This document shows positions 18,351-27,856 of a DNA stretch of 64,000 nucleotides, in pieces; positions within the stretch are counted from its first letter, which is position 1; each line of letters starts with the position of its first letter. This DNA comes from Alteromonas sp. KC3 (GTDB taxonomy: Bacteria > Pseudomonadota > Gammaproteobacteria > Enterobacterales > Alteromonadaceae). The notes under the pieces were generated by a model. That model was not told where the DNA came from, did not search any database, and saw nothing but the letters and a program-made list of their open reading frames with translations. Both the position numbers and the translations under genes were made by a program. The DNA lies in the NCBI RefSeq assembly GCF_016756315.1, contig NZ_AP024235.1:2232001-2296000 (forward strand). Direction: 5' to 3'.

Positions 18351-19718
18351 TTAGCGCATACCTTCTCGTCGTAACGCTTGAGGCGTAAATTCTACGTCTC
18401 GAGGGCGTACGGTGAAGTCATACATTTCTTCCTCGTTATCTAAACCAATTGCTAGATAGCGACGAGAGTTTAAGTCGTAGTACGCATCAAGCGTAGACCA
18501 CTGAGTAGGAACTTCATAATAGTTCACACCATACGCTACACTAACGCGGTAAAGTTCGCCACGGTTATCATACATATCAGCAACTTGGATCTGCCAGCTG
18601 TCTTCGTCAATGAAGAAAACACGTTTTTGATAAATATGGCGGAAGCCTTCTTTAAGTGTGGCTTCAACAACCCAAACACGGTGTTTTTCCCAACGTGTTA
18701 AATCAGGGTTTACGTGGTTAGGCTTTAAAATATCTTCATACTTAGCGTTGTCTGAATGTAGTGCATAGTTATTGTACGCAACATACATTTCTTTCTTACC
18801 CACTAGCTTCCAGTTGTAACGGTTTGGAGAACCATTAAACATATCGAAGTCGTCGGTTGTACGCAGACCATCAGCTGCCGTTCCTGGTGTGTCGTAAGCG
18901 ATGTTAGGCGCAAGGCGCACACGACGCTGACCGGTGTTATATGTCCACGCTTTACGTGGCTCTTTAACTTGGTCAACCGTTTCATGAACAAGTAGTGCTG
19001 TACCAGCCAAACGAGCCGGCTTAGTTACCTTTTGCTTAAACATGAAAAGTACGTTTTCATCAGTAAGCTTTTCAGGTGTAGCTCCCTCTTCCGCGTACTT
19101 AATAAGTAGCTGTTCATCAAAGCCAATAACGTTGTAGTCACCACCTGTTGTAACAGCTGCTTGTCCACCATTACGCTGTACCGCTTCACCACGATAGCGA
19201 AGTATATGGTTCCAAATTGCTTCAAGTCCGTTTTGTGGAATTGGGAATGGAATACCTAACACCGCACCTTTTATACCGTTACCGTCGTCAAGTAGTTCAG
19301 CGCGAGTCGCATTAACCTTCGTTGCATCGTAAATAGCTTGCGGGTTAGAGGCCGAACGGCGCGTTTGATATACCGGCATACGGAACGTATCTGGATACGC
19401 TTCAAATAATTTCTTTTGACCTTCAGATAAAAACTCTGAGTACTCTTTATAGTTTTGTGCAGTGATCTCAAACAAAACTTTGTCTTCTGGATACGGATCT
19501 GCATGGTGATCGCCTACAGTATATCCGGCTGGAGCCGCTGTAATACCGCCCGTCCACGCAGGGATACTACCATCAGCATTTGCTGCCTTTTCAGCACCAA
19601 GTGGAGTTAGTTCATTGCCCAGCTTGTTGGCTTCTGCATCAGATACTTTTGCCATAGCGTTTGCGCCGGTTAGGGCTAGCGATAACGCCGCAGCGATAAT
19701 TCCTACTTTTCTAATCAT
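18351..19718 (-). CDS. DUF1329 periplasmic protein
   Basis: 455 aa from the ATG at 19718, which has AAAGAG nine bases upstream; a GTG three codons earlier is less likely. A signal peptide is clear (MIRKVGIIAAALSLALTG, cleavage after ANAMA). The mature protein begins with KLGNELTPLGAEKAANADG and IPAWTGG, the hallmark start of DUF1329 proteins, and continues with WVVEATLKEGFRHIYQKRVF and a YEVPT region. The family is considered to have a LolA/LolB-like lipid-binding fold (family knowledge, no structure checked). It follows the DUF1302 gene by 12 bases. Likely role is a periplasmic carrier of a hydrophobic ligand; substrate unknown. Confidence 0.9.
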   Translation of the reverse strand: MIRKVGIIAAALSLALTGANAMAKVSDAEANKLGNELTPLGAEKAANADGSIPAWTGGITAAPAGYTVGDHHADPYPEDKVLFEITAQNYKEYSEFLSEGQKKLFEAYPDTFRMPVYQTRRSASNPQAIYDATKVNATRAELLDDGNGIKGAVLGIPFPIPQNGLEAIWNHILRYRGEAVQRNGGQAAVTTGGDYNVIGFDEQLLIKYAEEGATPEKLTDENVLFMFKQKVTKPARLAGTALLVHETVDQVKEPRKAWTYNTGQRRVRLAPNIAYDTPGTAADGLRTTDDFDMFNGSPNRYNWKLVGKKEMYVAYNNYALHSDNAKYEDILKPNHVNPDLTRWEKHRVWVVEATLKEGFRHIYQKRVFFIDEDSWQIQVADMYDNRGELYRVSVAYGVNYYEVPTQWSTLDAYYDLNSRRYLAIGLDNEEEMYDFTVRPRDVEFTPQALRREGMR

Positions 19719-19730
19719 AAAAACCACTCT

Positions 19731-21794
19731 TTAGATAGCATATTTGATGTTAAACGAAATGAAGTCTCGGTCTGAAAGCGCGTTGGTTGTACCAATGCCG
19801 CCCCAGAATGCGCTATAAGATGCCGTAGCAGACCACTTACTTAAGTAGTCAAACGTAAATGAAAGCGCAGCAGACTTAACATCTTCTGTGAAAAGGAATA
19901 AAGGATCAGGCGTAGTACCTTCCACATCGTGAGAGAACGTACCGCGAACGCGCAAATTCATTCCTGCAAAAATTGAGTTGTAATCAGCAACAGCCAATAA
20001 ACGATAGCCCCACGCATCATCAGTTGCAAATGGGTTAGTTTCTGGTCCATCAGATAGTGCTTGATGTAAACCCTGACGAGGGTTACCAGTAGGTGTTGGC
20101 TCAAGCGAAGGTGTACGTGCTGTACCCGGCGCATTCAAACGAATAACATTTGGATCTGGCATGTCTACAATATTTACGTAGCCCGCTTCGCCTAATAGTA
20201 CAAAGTTGTCAGCACCAAACTTAGGTCCAAATACGTGAGACGCAGTGAACTGAAGCTGCCATGTATCAGAGAACAAGTAACCTTGTGCAGTTTCACCTGG
20301 TCCTACTGCGCGACCAATATTGTTAAGCTGTGAAATGCCTTCTAAATCTGGACGAAGACCCGCGTTAGCTAGCTGCTCAGGCATACCCATGTAAAGCAAC
20401 TCAACATCATCAATTTGTAGCGGCTCGTCTACGCGATATGCAAACTCACCCGCAAGTGCTGTAGTACCAATGTTGGTGTTAAAGCTCATACCGTAAAGTT
20501 TGATATCTTCTGGATAGAAGAATTCTGACTGAGTAAAAGCACCTAACTGCGTGATGTTGTCACGTGTAACAGTGTTTTGAGCTAGGAATGCCAAATCTGC
20601 ACCAATACCTGCAGCGGTAAAGTCAGATGTTTTACCTGAAATAAGTGGACGTTGGCTATGATAATTAATGTGATAGAAACTAAACTCTGTTTCATTTAGG
20701 TTCTCAGCGAACCATGTTAGGCGCAAACCGTACTGACCTTGATCGTCTGCGTCATTATGCGCTGAATCACCAAAACCACGAATGGCCACTTTAGTTGGAT
20801 ACGCTAAATAAGCCTGAGAAATGTCAGCCGCGTCAGCCCCAGAACGAAGCAGATCGCCATAGCCATTTAATGCAGTTAGTAGGTGGTCCAAATCAATGTC
20901 TGGGTTACCACTGAAACCCAACTGAATATTCTGACGCTGACCACCGTCGCCAGCAAAGTCGTTACCTGCAAAGTAACTACCCGAAACAGGTAGCCAGCTG
21001 CGCTGCCATTCGTACTGGTAATACCCTGAAATGCTCACAGTGTCAGAAAGACCAAGTGATGCGTAAACCATACCTACAGGAAGAAATACTTCACGCAGTT
21101 CTGCACCTGGCGCGCGCGCACGTGTAACGTCCACTGGGTTTGTTGTATTAATACCGTGTTGAATGAAGGTACTCTCACCCCAACTGATAACTTGACGACC
21201 GATACGTACTGTTAGCGGCTTTTCACCAAGCCACCAGTCGCCATAGAAAAATGCATCGTATAAACGGATATCAGTACATAGCAAATCTTCTGCTTCTGGG
21301 TCCTGACATAGGTCGTACTGATTACCCGTAATTGGATTCGAATAAGGTCGGTCACCGTCCATTTGTTCGAAATCATAGAACCAGAAACCACGCGCGAAGA
21401 AGCCGTAGTCACCAAAGTTGATGTCTAATTCATGAGTACCTGAAACCTGTGTTGCAAACGCATCACCTGGATCGTGAGCTAGGTTACCAAGGTCGCCATT
21501 GGTAGAATAGCCACCGTCAGCAAGCGCCCATACGTCACCGCTTGGGTATAAAGGGTTGAAAGCTGCGTGATAACCAGTCCAGTCAAATTGTGGATGGTTA
21601 CTGTTACCAATAAGATCATAATCCCTTGCTTCTGTACGGATACTTGTGGCGAGCGTGAATGTAGAATCTAGAGAAATACTTACATCACCCACTTGCCAAT
21701 TCGCAGCGTGTGCAGGTAGTGCGGCAGCACCTAACAGCGAGAGAACTCCTGCTGCTACCGGTGACATTTTAAAAGCGCTAGGCCTGTTTTTCAT
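19731..21794 (-). CDS. DUF1302 outer-membrane-type protein
   Basis: The ATG at 21794 with GGGAG eight bases upstream gives 687 aa, MKNRPSAFKMSP, and places a signal peptide at the N-terminus (cleavage near AHA-ANWQ). The longer frame to 21890 would bury the signal and was rejected. The mature start WQVGDVSISLDSTFTLAT followed by many amphipathic strands (for example RIGRQVISWGEST) fits the DUF1302 family, predicted beta-barrels of the outer membrane. The chain ends FISFNIKYAI, a strand, though without a terminal Phe. It is the first gene of the cluster with DUF1329, YCF48 and RND genes. Confidence 0.88.
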   Translation of the reverse strand: MKNRPSAFKMSPVAAGVLSLLGAAALPAHAANWQVGDVSISLDSTFTLATSIRTEARDYDLIGNSNHPQFDWTGYHAAFNPLYPSGDVWALADGGYSTNGDLGNLAHDPGDAFATQVSGTHELDINFGDYGFFARGFWFYDFEQMDGDRPYSNPITGNQYDLCQDPEAEDLLCTDIRLYDAFFYGDWWLGEKPLTVRIGRQVISWGESTFIQHGINTTNPVDVTRARAPGAELREVFLPVGMVYASLGLSDTVSISGYYQYEWQRSWLPVSGSYFAGNDFAGDGGQRQNIQLGFSGNPDIDLDHLLTALNGYGDLLRSGADAADISQAYLAYPTKVAIRGFGDSAHNDADDQGQYGLRLTWFAENLNETEFSFYHINYHSQRPLISGKTSDFTAAGIGADLAFLAQNTVTRDNITQLGAFTQSEFFYPEDIKLYGMSFNTNIGTTALAGEFAYRVDEPLQIDDVELLYMGMPEQLANAGLRPDLEGISQLNNIGRAVGPGETAQGYLFSDTWQLQFTASHVFGPKFGADNFVLLGEAGYVNIVDMPDPNVIRLNAPGTARTPSLEPTPTGNPRQGLHQALSDGPETNPFATDDAWGYRLLAVADYNSIFAGMNLRVRGTFSHDVEGTTPDPLFLFTEDVKSAALSFTFDYLSKWSATASYSAFWGGIGTTNALSDRDFISFNIKYAI

Positions 21795-22052
21795 ATTTTT
21801 ATACTCCCAAGTCGACGCGAATGATTGCGTGACGTCATGACCAACCATTACGATTAACAAAATCATTACATCATTTTGCCAGAACCGCAAGAACTAATCC
21901 TACCAGTTAACAATTTTTACAACATTAACCGTATCAAATAGTTAATGGATTATCACGAGTATAAAATTCATTTATGAGCATGCTGATTAATTGCACTAAT
22001 TGCGTAGATTTTTTAACCGCTTGTCAAATAGAAATGGAAAGATGATTGAGCG

Positions 22053-22295
22053 TTACCGAATGCGTTCAAAAGATTTAATTTTGTTGTCGGCACTTACGAT
22101 CATGCGAAAGCGCCCTCTTACGCCAATTGATGTTACGAATTGGCGCAAACGGTTGGTTGGAATCTGGACGTTGAGACCCGATTCGCTCAACATAACAACA
22201 TTGGGAATTGATGGCGCGTAAAGTGCCTCACACTGGCTGTAAGGCACATTAATAGAAAAATAAAACGTGGTGTCTGTACGACTAGTGCTTGTCAT
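22053..22295 (-). CDS. DUF2835 family small protein
   Basis: 80 aa from the ATG at 22295. The core YFSINVPYSQCEALY, followed by VQIPTNRLRQFVTSIGVRGRF and KIKSFERI, matches the DUF2835 family (about 75 aa, one domain, gammaproteobacteria), of unknown function. The ATG lies 14 bases inside the end of pepN, so the gene is likely translated by coupling from pepN. A longer start at 22322 lies deeper in pepN and was not chosen. An open frame on the opposite strand (22000-22221) is a shadow. Predicted cytoplasmic. Confidence 0.85.
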   Translation of the reverse strand: MTSTSRTDTTFYFSINVPYSQCEALYAPSIPNVVMLSESGLNVQIPTNRLRQFVTSIGVRGRFRMIVSADNKIKSFERIR

Positions 22296-24891
22296 ATGCC
22301 AGACTTTTACTGACCTTTTCAAACACGTCTTTACTTAACCCTTTGTGATTAAGTAGTCGTCCTAATTGTTGCTTCATCAGTACTTGATGCTCCGTTGCAA
22401 AACGTTGCCACTGGGTTAGCGGCGTTACTATGCGTGAAGCCACTTGCGGGTTTACTCCATCAAGCTTTAACAGATAATCAGTAACAAATTTGTACCCACT
22501 ACCATCTATTGCATGGAATTTTTCACTATTGTAAAAAGCGAAACTCCCCATCACTGCTCTAACACGATTCGGATTACTCATTGTAAACTGCGGATGTTCA
22601 CAAAGCATGGTAATCGTGGCAAATATGTCGTCTGATGGTTGCGTTGCATGCAAAGCAAACCACTTGTCTAGAACAAGCGGGTCGTGACTCCACTTAGACT
22701 CAAAGGCAGCCATGAGCTTGTCGAATGTAGACTTATCACAGTACTGAGCACTTTTTAAAGCGCCCAACGTATCTGTCATGTTATCAGCATTTTCAAAATG
22801 CGTTAGTACCAGCGATTCATATTGTGGAAGTCGTGCCAAGTGCGCCAATACAACATTTTTACAACGACGTTCATTAACCGCCGATTGGGCATAACAATAC
22901 TCGACACTTTCTATTCCGTTAAATACATTTAATAGTTCCTGCTCCAACGCGATAGAAAACTGGCGACAAAATGCGTTTCTTGCCGACATTAAAGCATCGA
23001 CCTTAATGTTGTTTCTTGTCTGACACAGGGTTTCAAATGATGGGATCACTAGGCACTCGCCAAGTAATTCAACATTGCTACGCTCTTGAGCAATCGCCTC
23101 TTTTATACCATCCCATATGTCATTGCTAATTGCACTACCAGGTGACGACTCCAGTTGTTGAATACATCTGTCGTACAAGGTTTGCATAGCATCCCATCGG
23201 TTAAATGGGTCTTTAGCGTGCTTAAAGATTGTCAGTAGAGACAATGTATCGAGTGCGTTATCCACTTTAACAGGGGCTGAAAAATTGCCAAGAATAACCG
23301 GTGTTAGCATTTTATTAGGTGCAGTGACGGTAAAGGTCACTGACGGTTTACTTAGTATTAGCATTCCCTCATTGATAAGGCCTTCGTTATCTGTATACGC
23401 ATGCCCATCCTGATCAATTATTTCGATATTGATAGGCATATACAGTGGCAACTTATCTGTTTGATCAGCGGTCGGCTCTGTGTGCTGTGAAAGCGTAAAA
23501 GTATGACATCCATCTAGTGCTTTATGATGCATTGTTACCGTTGGTGTGCCTGACTGACTATACCACCTTGCAAATTGCGTTAAGTCTAACGACGTTGCAG
23601 ACTGCATTGCTGATACAAAGTCATCACAGGTAACTGCTTGACCATCATGTCGTTTGAAGTACTCATCCATGCCTCTTCTAAAGCCATCCGGTCCTAAAAG
23701 CGTATGGAACATACGAATAACTTCAGCCCCTTTGTCATAAACGGTCACCGTGTAGAAGTTATTCATCTCAATGACTTCTTCAGGACGTATGGGGTGACTC
23801 ATTGCACTGGCGTCTTCTGCAAACTGATGCTCTCGCATAACACGTACGTGCTTAATTCGGTTACTTAGCGCAGATGTCATATCGGCACTAAATTGTTGAT
23901 CTCTAAATACAGTAAGCCCTTCTTTAAGACTTAGTTGAAACCAATCACGACAAGTCACACGATTACCGGTCCAGTTATGGAAGTACTCATGTGCAATGAC
24001 AGATTCTACATTGAAGAAATCATCATCTGTTGCTGAATTCTGATCAGCCAAAACAAATTTGCTATTAAAGACATTGAGCCCTTTGTTCTCCATTGCACCC
24101 ATATTGAAAAAGTCGACGGCTACAATCATGTAAATGTCTAAATCGTATTCAAGACCGAATACATCTTCGTCCCACTTCATCGCGCGTTTCAAAGACTCAA
24201 GCGCAAATTGCCCTTGTTCTTTCTTGCCCTTGTCAACATATAATTCTAGCGCAACGTCTTTACCGCTCATTGTGGTGTAGGTGTCACTTAGTAAATCAAA
24301 ATCACCAGCAACTAATGCAAATAAGTAACAGGGTTTAGGGTGTGGATCATGCCATTTTACAAAGTGCTTGTTGCCTGATAACTCACCTTTATCTATAGGG
24401 TTACCGTTTGCGAGTAACATAGGCACTGAAGTATCGGCTACAACAGTAACGGTATAAACAGAAAGCACATCAGGCCGGTCCATAAAAAACGTTATACGCC
24501 TAAAACCTTCTGCTTCACACTGTGTACAATATGCCCCTCCTGAAAGGTATAAGCCTTCCAGCGCTTTATTGTTCTCTGGCGCGATTGTGGTCTCAATTTC
24601 TACACTAAATTCATTCAGCTCAGTGTAGATAGAAAGCGTGGCGTCAGTTAATACATAGTAGCTTGATGCTGACTTATCTGTGCCAATAGTCTGCCCGTTA
24701 ATTTTAAGTGAATTAACAGGCAAATTATCTCCATCTAAAACAAGAAGCTCATTATGTTTGCCTTCGCGTGATATGGCGAGTTTACTGCAAACTTGTGTTT
24801 CAGTGGGGTGAAGTGTGATGTGTAAGTCAACTGTCGCTATTGAAAAAGCGGGCGGTTTATAATCCGCCCGGCGCTTAGCTTGAACTGACAT
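22282..24891 (-). CDS. pepN: Aminopeptidase N (M1 zinc metallopeptidase)
   Basis: 869 aa, the E. coli PepN size (870). The substrate N-terminus site GAMENKGLNVFN is followed by the zinc motif HEYFHNWTGNR and the downstream Glu in LKEGLTVFRDQQF. The N-terminal beta domain and C-terminal helical domain are both present in length. It removes N-terminal residues from peptides in the cytoplasm and is a main end-stage peptide degrader. The ribosome binding site AGGAGGATCTATG is very strong. It follows nhaC by 30 bases and overlaps the DUF2835 gene, so it probably belongs to the transporter operon. Confidence 0.97.
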   Translation of the reverse strand: MSVQAKRRADYKPPAFSIATVDLHITLHPTETQVCSKLAISREGKHNELLVLDGDNLPVNSLKINGQTIGTDKSASSYYVLTDATLSIYTELNEFSVEIETTIAPENNKALEGLYLSGGAYCTQCEAEGFRRITFFMDRPDVLSVYTVTVVADTSVPMLLANGNPIDKGELSGNKHFVKWHDPHPKPCYLFALVAGDFDLLSDTYTTMSGKDVALELYVDKGKKEQGQFALESLKRAMKWDEDVFGLEYDLDIYMIVAVDFFNMGAMENKGLNVFNSKFVLADQNSATDDDFFNVESVIAHEYFHNWTGNRVTCRDWFQLSLKEGLTVFRDQQFSADMTSALSNRIKHVRVMREHQFAEDASAMSHPIRPEEVIEMNNFYTVTVYDKGAEVIRMFHTLLGPDGFRRGMDEYFKRHDGQAVTCDDFVSAMQSATSLDLTQFARWYSQSGTPTVTMHHKALDGCHTFTLSQHTEPTADQTDKLPLYMPINIEIIDQDGHAYTDNEGLINEGMLILSKPSVTFTVTAPNKMLTPVILGNFSAPVKVDNALDTLSLLTIFKHAKDPFNRWDAMQTLYDRCIQQLESSPGSAISNDIWDGIKEAIAQERSNVELLGECLVIPSFETLCQTRNNIKVDALMSARNAFCRQFSIALEQELLNVFNGIESVEYCYAQSAVNERRCKNVVLAHLARLPQYESLVLTHFENADNMTDTLGALKSAQYCDKSTFDKLMAAFESKWSHDPLVLDKWFALHATQPSDDIFATITMLCEHPQFTMSNPNRVRAVMGSFAFYNSEKFHAIDGSGYKFVTDYLLKLDGVNPQVASRIVTPLTQWQRFATEHQVLMKQQLGRLLNHKGLSKDVFEKVSKSLAYDKH

Positions 24892-24921
24892 AGATCCTCC
24901 TAAAAGAAAGCCTACGTTAAA

Positions 24922-26397
24922 TTACTGATTACCTTGACTGTCTACGGCTACAGTTGGTGGTGTAATGCGCAATATCTTGATACCTAAGTACGCATAAATA
25001 ACAGCAAGGATCGGATTGATTACATTGAAGAATGCGTAAAAAATGTAGTCGAACGGATTTACAAGCAACACGCTGTGCATATATGCACCACAGGTGTTCC
25101 AAGGAATAAGAGGCGATGTCAACGTACCGCCGTCTTCCAAACTACGTGATAGATTGAGTTGGTCGAGTCCGCGCTTTTTGAACTCTTCTTTATACATGCG
25201 GCCAGGCATAACAATTGAAATGTACTGGTCAGCGGTTACCAAGTTAGTACCAAAACAAGTCAAAATTGTGCGGCTTACCATATCTCCTGCCGACTTCGCA
25301 CCGAGCAAAATTGCTGACACTGCGCGTTTAAGTAGCCCAACACGTTCTAATACAGCACCGAACGACATCGCGCATATGATTAACCAAATAGTATTAAGCA
25401 TTGAAGACATACCACCACGTGACAATAGGCTATTTAAGTTTTCGTCCGGTGTTGAAAAGCTTACGCCATCAAATAATGCTGTCCAAACAACTTTTAACGC
25501 GCCAATATTTTTAGAGTCGTCGGCACTTGCCATCGCAGTAACCACGTCCCATTGGAAAACAACCGCCCATACACCACCAAGAAGCGCACCAATAAAGACT
25601 GCTGGGAATGCAGGCATTTTTTTAACGGCAAGCGTAAGCAATACCACAAGAGGGATAAGAAGATGCCACCCCAAATCAAAAGAGTCATTCAGCAATGTTT
25701 GCATTTGTTCAATACGTTCAGCCTTTGCCTCACCAACTTCACTGAAGCCCAATATGGTGAAAAGAATAAGTGCAATGACAAAACTTGGAATGGTAGTCCA
25801 AAGCATATAACGAATATGTTCAAACAAATCTGTTCCTGCTACTGCGGGTGCTAGATTTGTTGTTTCTGACAATGGAGAAATTTTGTCACCAAAGTAAGCA
25901 CCTGATACCACCGCGCCAGCTGTTATCGCTGCAGACATTTCCATGCCCGCAGACACGCCCATCAATGCGACACCTACGGTAGCGGCGGTAGTCCAAGAAC
26001 TCCCGATACTCATTGCCACCACTGCGCAAATCAAGCAAGCAGCTGAATAAAAGAACGAAGGGTTAAGTAGTTCCAAGCCAAAATAAATGAGTGTAGGAAC
26101 GGTACCTGCTAACATCCAAGTACCAATTAGCGAGCCAACTGCCAACAGAATTAGACACGCACCAAGAGACATTGAAATACCGTCTACAATGCCCTTCTCG
26201 ATTGTTTTCCAACTAAACCCGTTTTTCATGCCGATAATGGCAGCGAGACCCATTGCAAGAAGTAATGCAATTTGGTTAGGGCCATATGATGAGTTGTCTT
26301 CGAACAAGTACACTGCACTGCCCATCATTACAACCAATGCTACAATCGGGATAAGCGCATCCAGTAAAGACGGTGTTTTTAATTCTTTAGTCGTCAT
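24922..26397 (-). CDS. NhaC-family Na+/H+ antiporter
   Basis: 491 aa, hydrophobic throughout with about 11-12 membrane helices. Recognisable are the SIGSSWTTAATVGVALMG stretch and GAYFGDKISPLSETTNLAP, both characteristic of NhaC, and a LTSPLIPWNTCGAY region near the end that carries conserved polar residues. It would export Na+ in exchange for protons, or serve an ion-coupled organic substrate as some NhaC-family members do. It lies between a Na+-dependent symporter and pepN, 42 bases after the former, which suggests sodium recycling during amino-acid uptake. The symbol is withheld because NhaC-family members differ in substrate. Confidence 0.9.
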   Translation of the reverse strand: MTTKELKTPSLLDALIPIVALVVMMGSAVYLFEDNSSYGPNQIALLLAMGLAAIIGMKNGFSWKTIEKGIVDGISMSLGACLILLAVGSLIGTWMLAGTVPTLIYFGLELLNPSFFYSAACLICAVVAMSIGSSWTTAATVGVALMGVSAGMEMSAAITAGAVVSGAYFGDKISPLSETTNLAPAVAGTDLFEHIRYMLWTTIPSFVIALILFTILGFSEVGEAKAERIEQMQTLLNDSFDLGWHLLIPLVVLLTLAVKKMPAFPAVFIGALLGGVWAVVFQWDVVTAMASADDSKNIGALKVVWTALFDGVSFSTPDENLNSLLSRGGMSSMLNTIWLIICAMSFGAVLERVGLLKRAVSAILLGAKSAGDMVSRTILTCFGTNLVTADQYISIVMPGRMYKEEFKKRGLDQLNLSRSLEDGGTLTSPLIPWNTCGAYMHSVLLVNPFDYIFYAFFNVINPILAVIYAYLGIKILRITPPTVAVDSQGNQ

Positions 26398-26439
26398 TGT
26401 TTTTAATTTTAAAACCTTATTTTTATACTTCTTCCGGTG

Positions 26440-27774
26440 TTAAAAAACCGAGCGATAGAACATTAGCGCGATAATTACAGGGCATACAAAGCGCACGTAC
26501 CACGGCCATATCTTCCAGAACAAACCATGTTCCGCATTTGCATTGCCTTCTTTCAACTCCGCTAAAATTGCATCGCGTTTCCAAACCCATCCAGCAAAAA
26601 TACACAGAGCGAAACCAAGTAGAGGCTGACTGTATTCTGTAGTAAGCGCAATGACAAAACCGAACAGGCTGTCAAAGTTAAGAATGATAATGCAACTTAA
26701 CGTGAATATAAGCGCAGCCATAAACACAACAGCTTTCTTTCTCTTGAGCCCCTTACTTTCAACCATGTAAGCTACCGGAACTTCAAGCATAGAAATAGAT
26801 GAGGTCACTGCCGCAATGGCCATTAGCGCAAAGAAAGCAAAAGCAACGAATACACCTACTGAACCAATAGTGTCAAAGAGTGCGGGCAATACTTTAAAAA
26901 TAAGGGTGTCACCTTGAATGAGCGCACCATCGGGGGTAAATATTTCGACACCATTATTAAGAGCAACGTACATGGCAGGAATTATCAACATGCCCGCGAT
27001 AACCGCTACGCCAATGTCAACCAGCGCGACAGACGCACCAATTGTTGGAAGGTTTTCAGACTTACTTAAATAAGAGCCATATACCAGCATGGTGCCAACA
27101 CCCAACGACATAGAGAAGAAGGCCTGACCCATGGCATTAATTAAGAGTTCTGGATCGAGTACACGAGAGAAGTCTGGAACCAAGTATGCACTCCATCCTT
27201 CTACCGCACCAGGTTGCAAGCTAACGTATACAATCAGTGCAAGAATTAAAATAACCAATGTTGGCATTAAGCGCACTGACCATTTTTCTATACCCGCTTT
27301 AACGCCACCTACTACTATAAATGCAGTTAATGCCATGAAAAACAAACAAAAAATAATGTTACGCGTAACCGAAGAGGTAAGTAGCCAGTCGCTCGCTGCA
27401 GTTAAACCGAAGATACGAACGGCGGCATCTGCAAAATAGACCAGCATCCAGCCACCAACAATTGCATAAAATGCCAATATCAAAGACACCGTTATGCAAC
27501 CCCAAATCCCCGTTGCGCGGCCAATGAAATTACCTGAAATTTTACCTAATGCATCGACCATATTTGAGCGTGAGCTTCGCCCTATAATAAGTTCTGCCAT
27601 TAACACTGGGTATGCTAAGACAAACGCTAATAGAAGATACACAAGTACAAATGCGGCACCACCGTTGCTGGCAACTTTCGTAGGAAAGCCCCAAATGTTT
27701 CCGAGTCCTACTGCTGAACCTGCTGCTGCTAGCACGAATCCTATACGAGAGGAAAATTCGCCTCTGATAGCCAT
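26440..27774 (-). CDS. Neurotransmitter:sodium symporter family transporter
   Basis: 444 aa with about 11-12 membrane helices. The first helix contains RIGFVLAAAGSAVGLGNIWGFP, quoted here in part as GFVLAAAGSAVGLGN, the diagnostic Na+ and substrate site of LeuT-type transporters. Helix 6 region GQAFFSMSLGVGTMLVYGSY agrees. Such bacterial proteins bring in hydrophobic or aromatic amino acids with Na+. It is the first gene of the set with the NhaC antiporter, pepN and DUF2835. It starts just beyond the prc terminator, so its promoter lies in the short gap 27775-27815. Substrate cannot be read from sequence. Confidence 0.93.
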   Translation of the reverse strand: MAIRGEFSSRIGFVLAAAGSAVGLGNIWGFPTKVASNGGAAFVLVYLLLAFVLAYPVLMAELIIGRSSRSNMVDALGKISGNFIGRATGIWGCITVSLILAFYAIVGGWMLVYFADAAVRIFGLTAASDWLLTSSVTRNIIFCLFFMALTAFIVVGGVKAGIEKWSVRLMPTLVILILALIVYVSLQPGAVEGWSAYLVPDFSRVLDPELLINAMGQAFFSMSLGVGTMLVYGSYLSKSENLPTIGASVALVDIGVAVIAGMLIIPAMYVALNNGVEIFTPDGALIQGDTLIFKVLPALFDTIGSVGVFVAFAFFALMAIAAVTSSISMLEVPVAYMVESKGLKRKKAVVFMAALIFTLSCIIILNFDSLFGFVIALTTEYSQPLLGFALCIFAGWVWKRDAILAELKEGNANAEHGLFWKIWPWYVRFVCPVIIALMFYRSVF

Positions 27775-27813
27775 GTTATTTCCCTTTATTATTGTTTTAG
27801 TATTTTATAGACA

Positions 27814-27848
27814 CAAAAAAAGGGCTGGCCATAGACCAGCCCTTTCTC
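27814..27848 (-). terminator. Terminator after prc
   Basis: AAAGGGCTGG (27819-27828) and CCAGCCCTTT (27836-27845) form a perfect 10-bp stem with a seven-base loop. On the minus strand it ends TTTTTTTGTG. It closes the SIMPL-msrC-proQ-prc operon. Confidence 0.88.
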
Positions 27849-27856
27849 CGTCACCA

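Noticed and set aside
22000..22221. 73-aa plus-strand frame opposite the DUF2835 gene
   Set aside because: The minus-strand frame has clear family motifs; the plus frame has none.
25094..25810. 238-aa plus-strand frame inside the nhaC gene
   Set aside because: It is antisense to a well-supported membrane transporter; composition is that of a reverse-frame shadow (rich in Ser, Pro, Arg) with no family resemblance.
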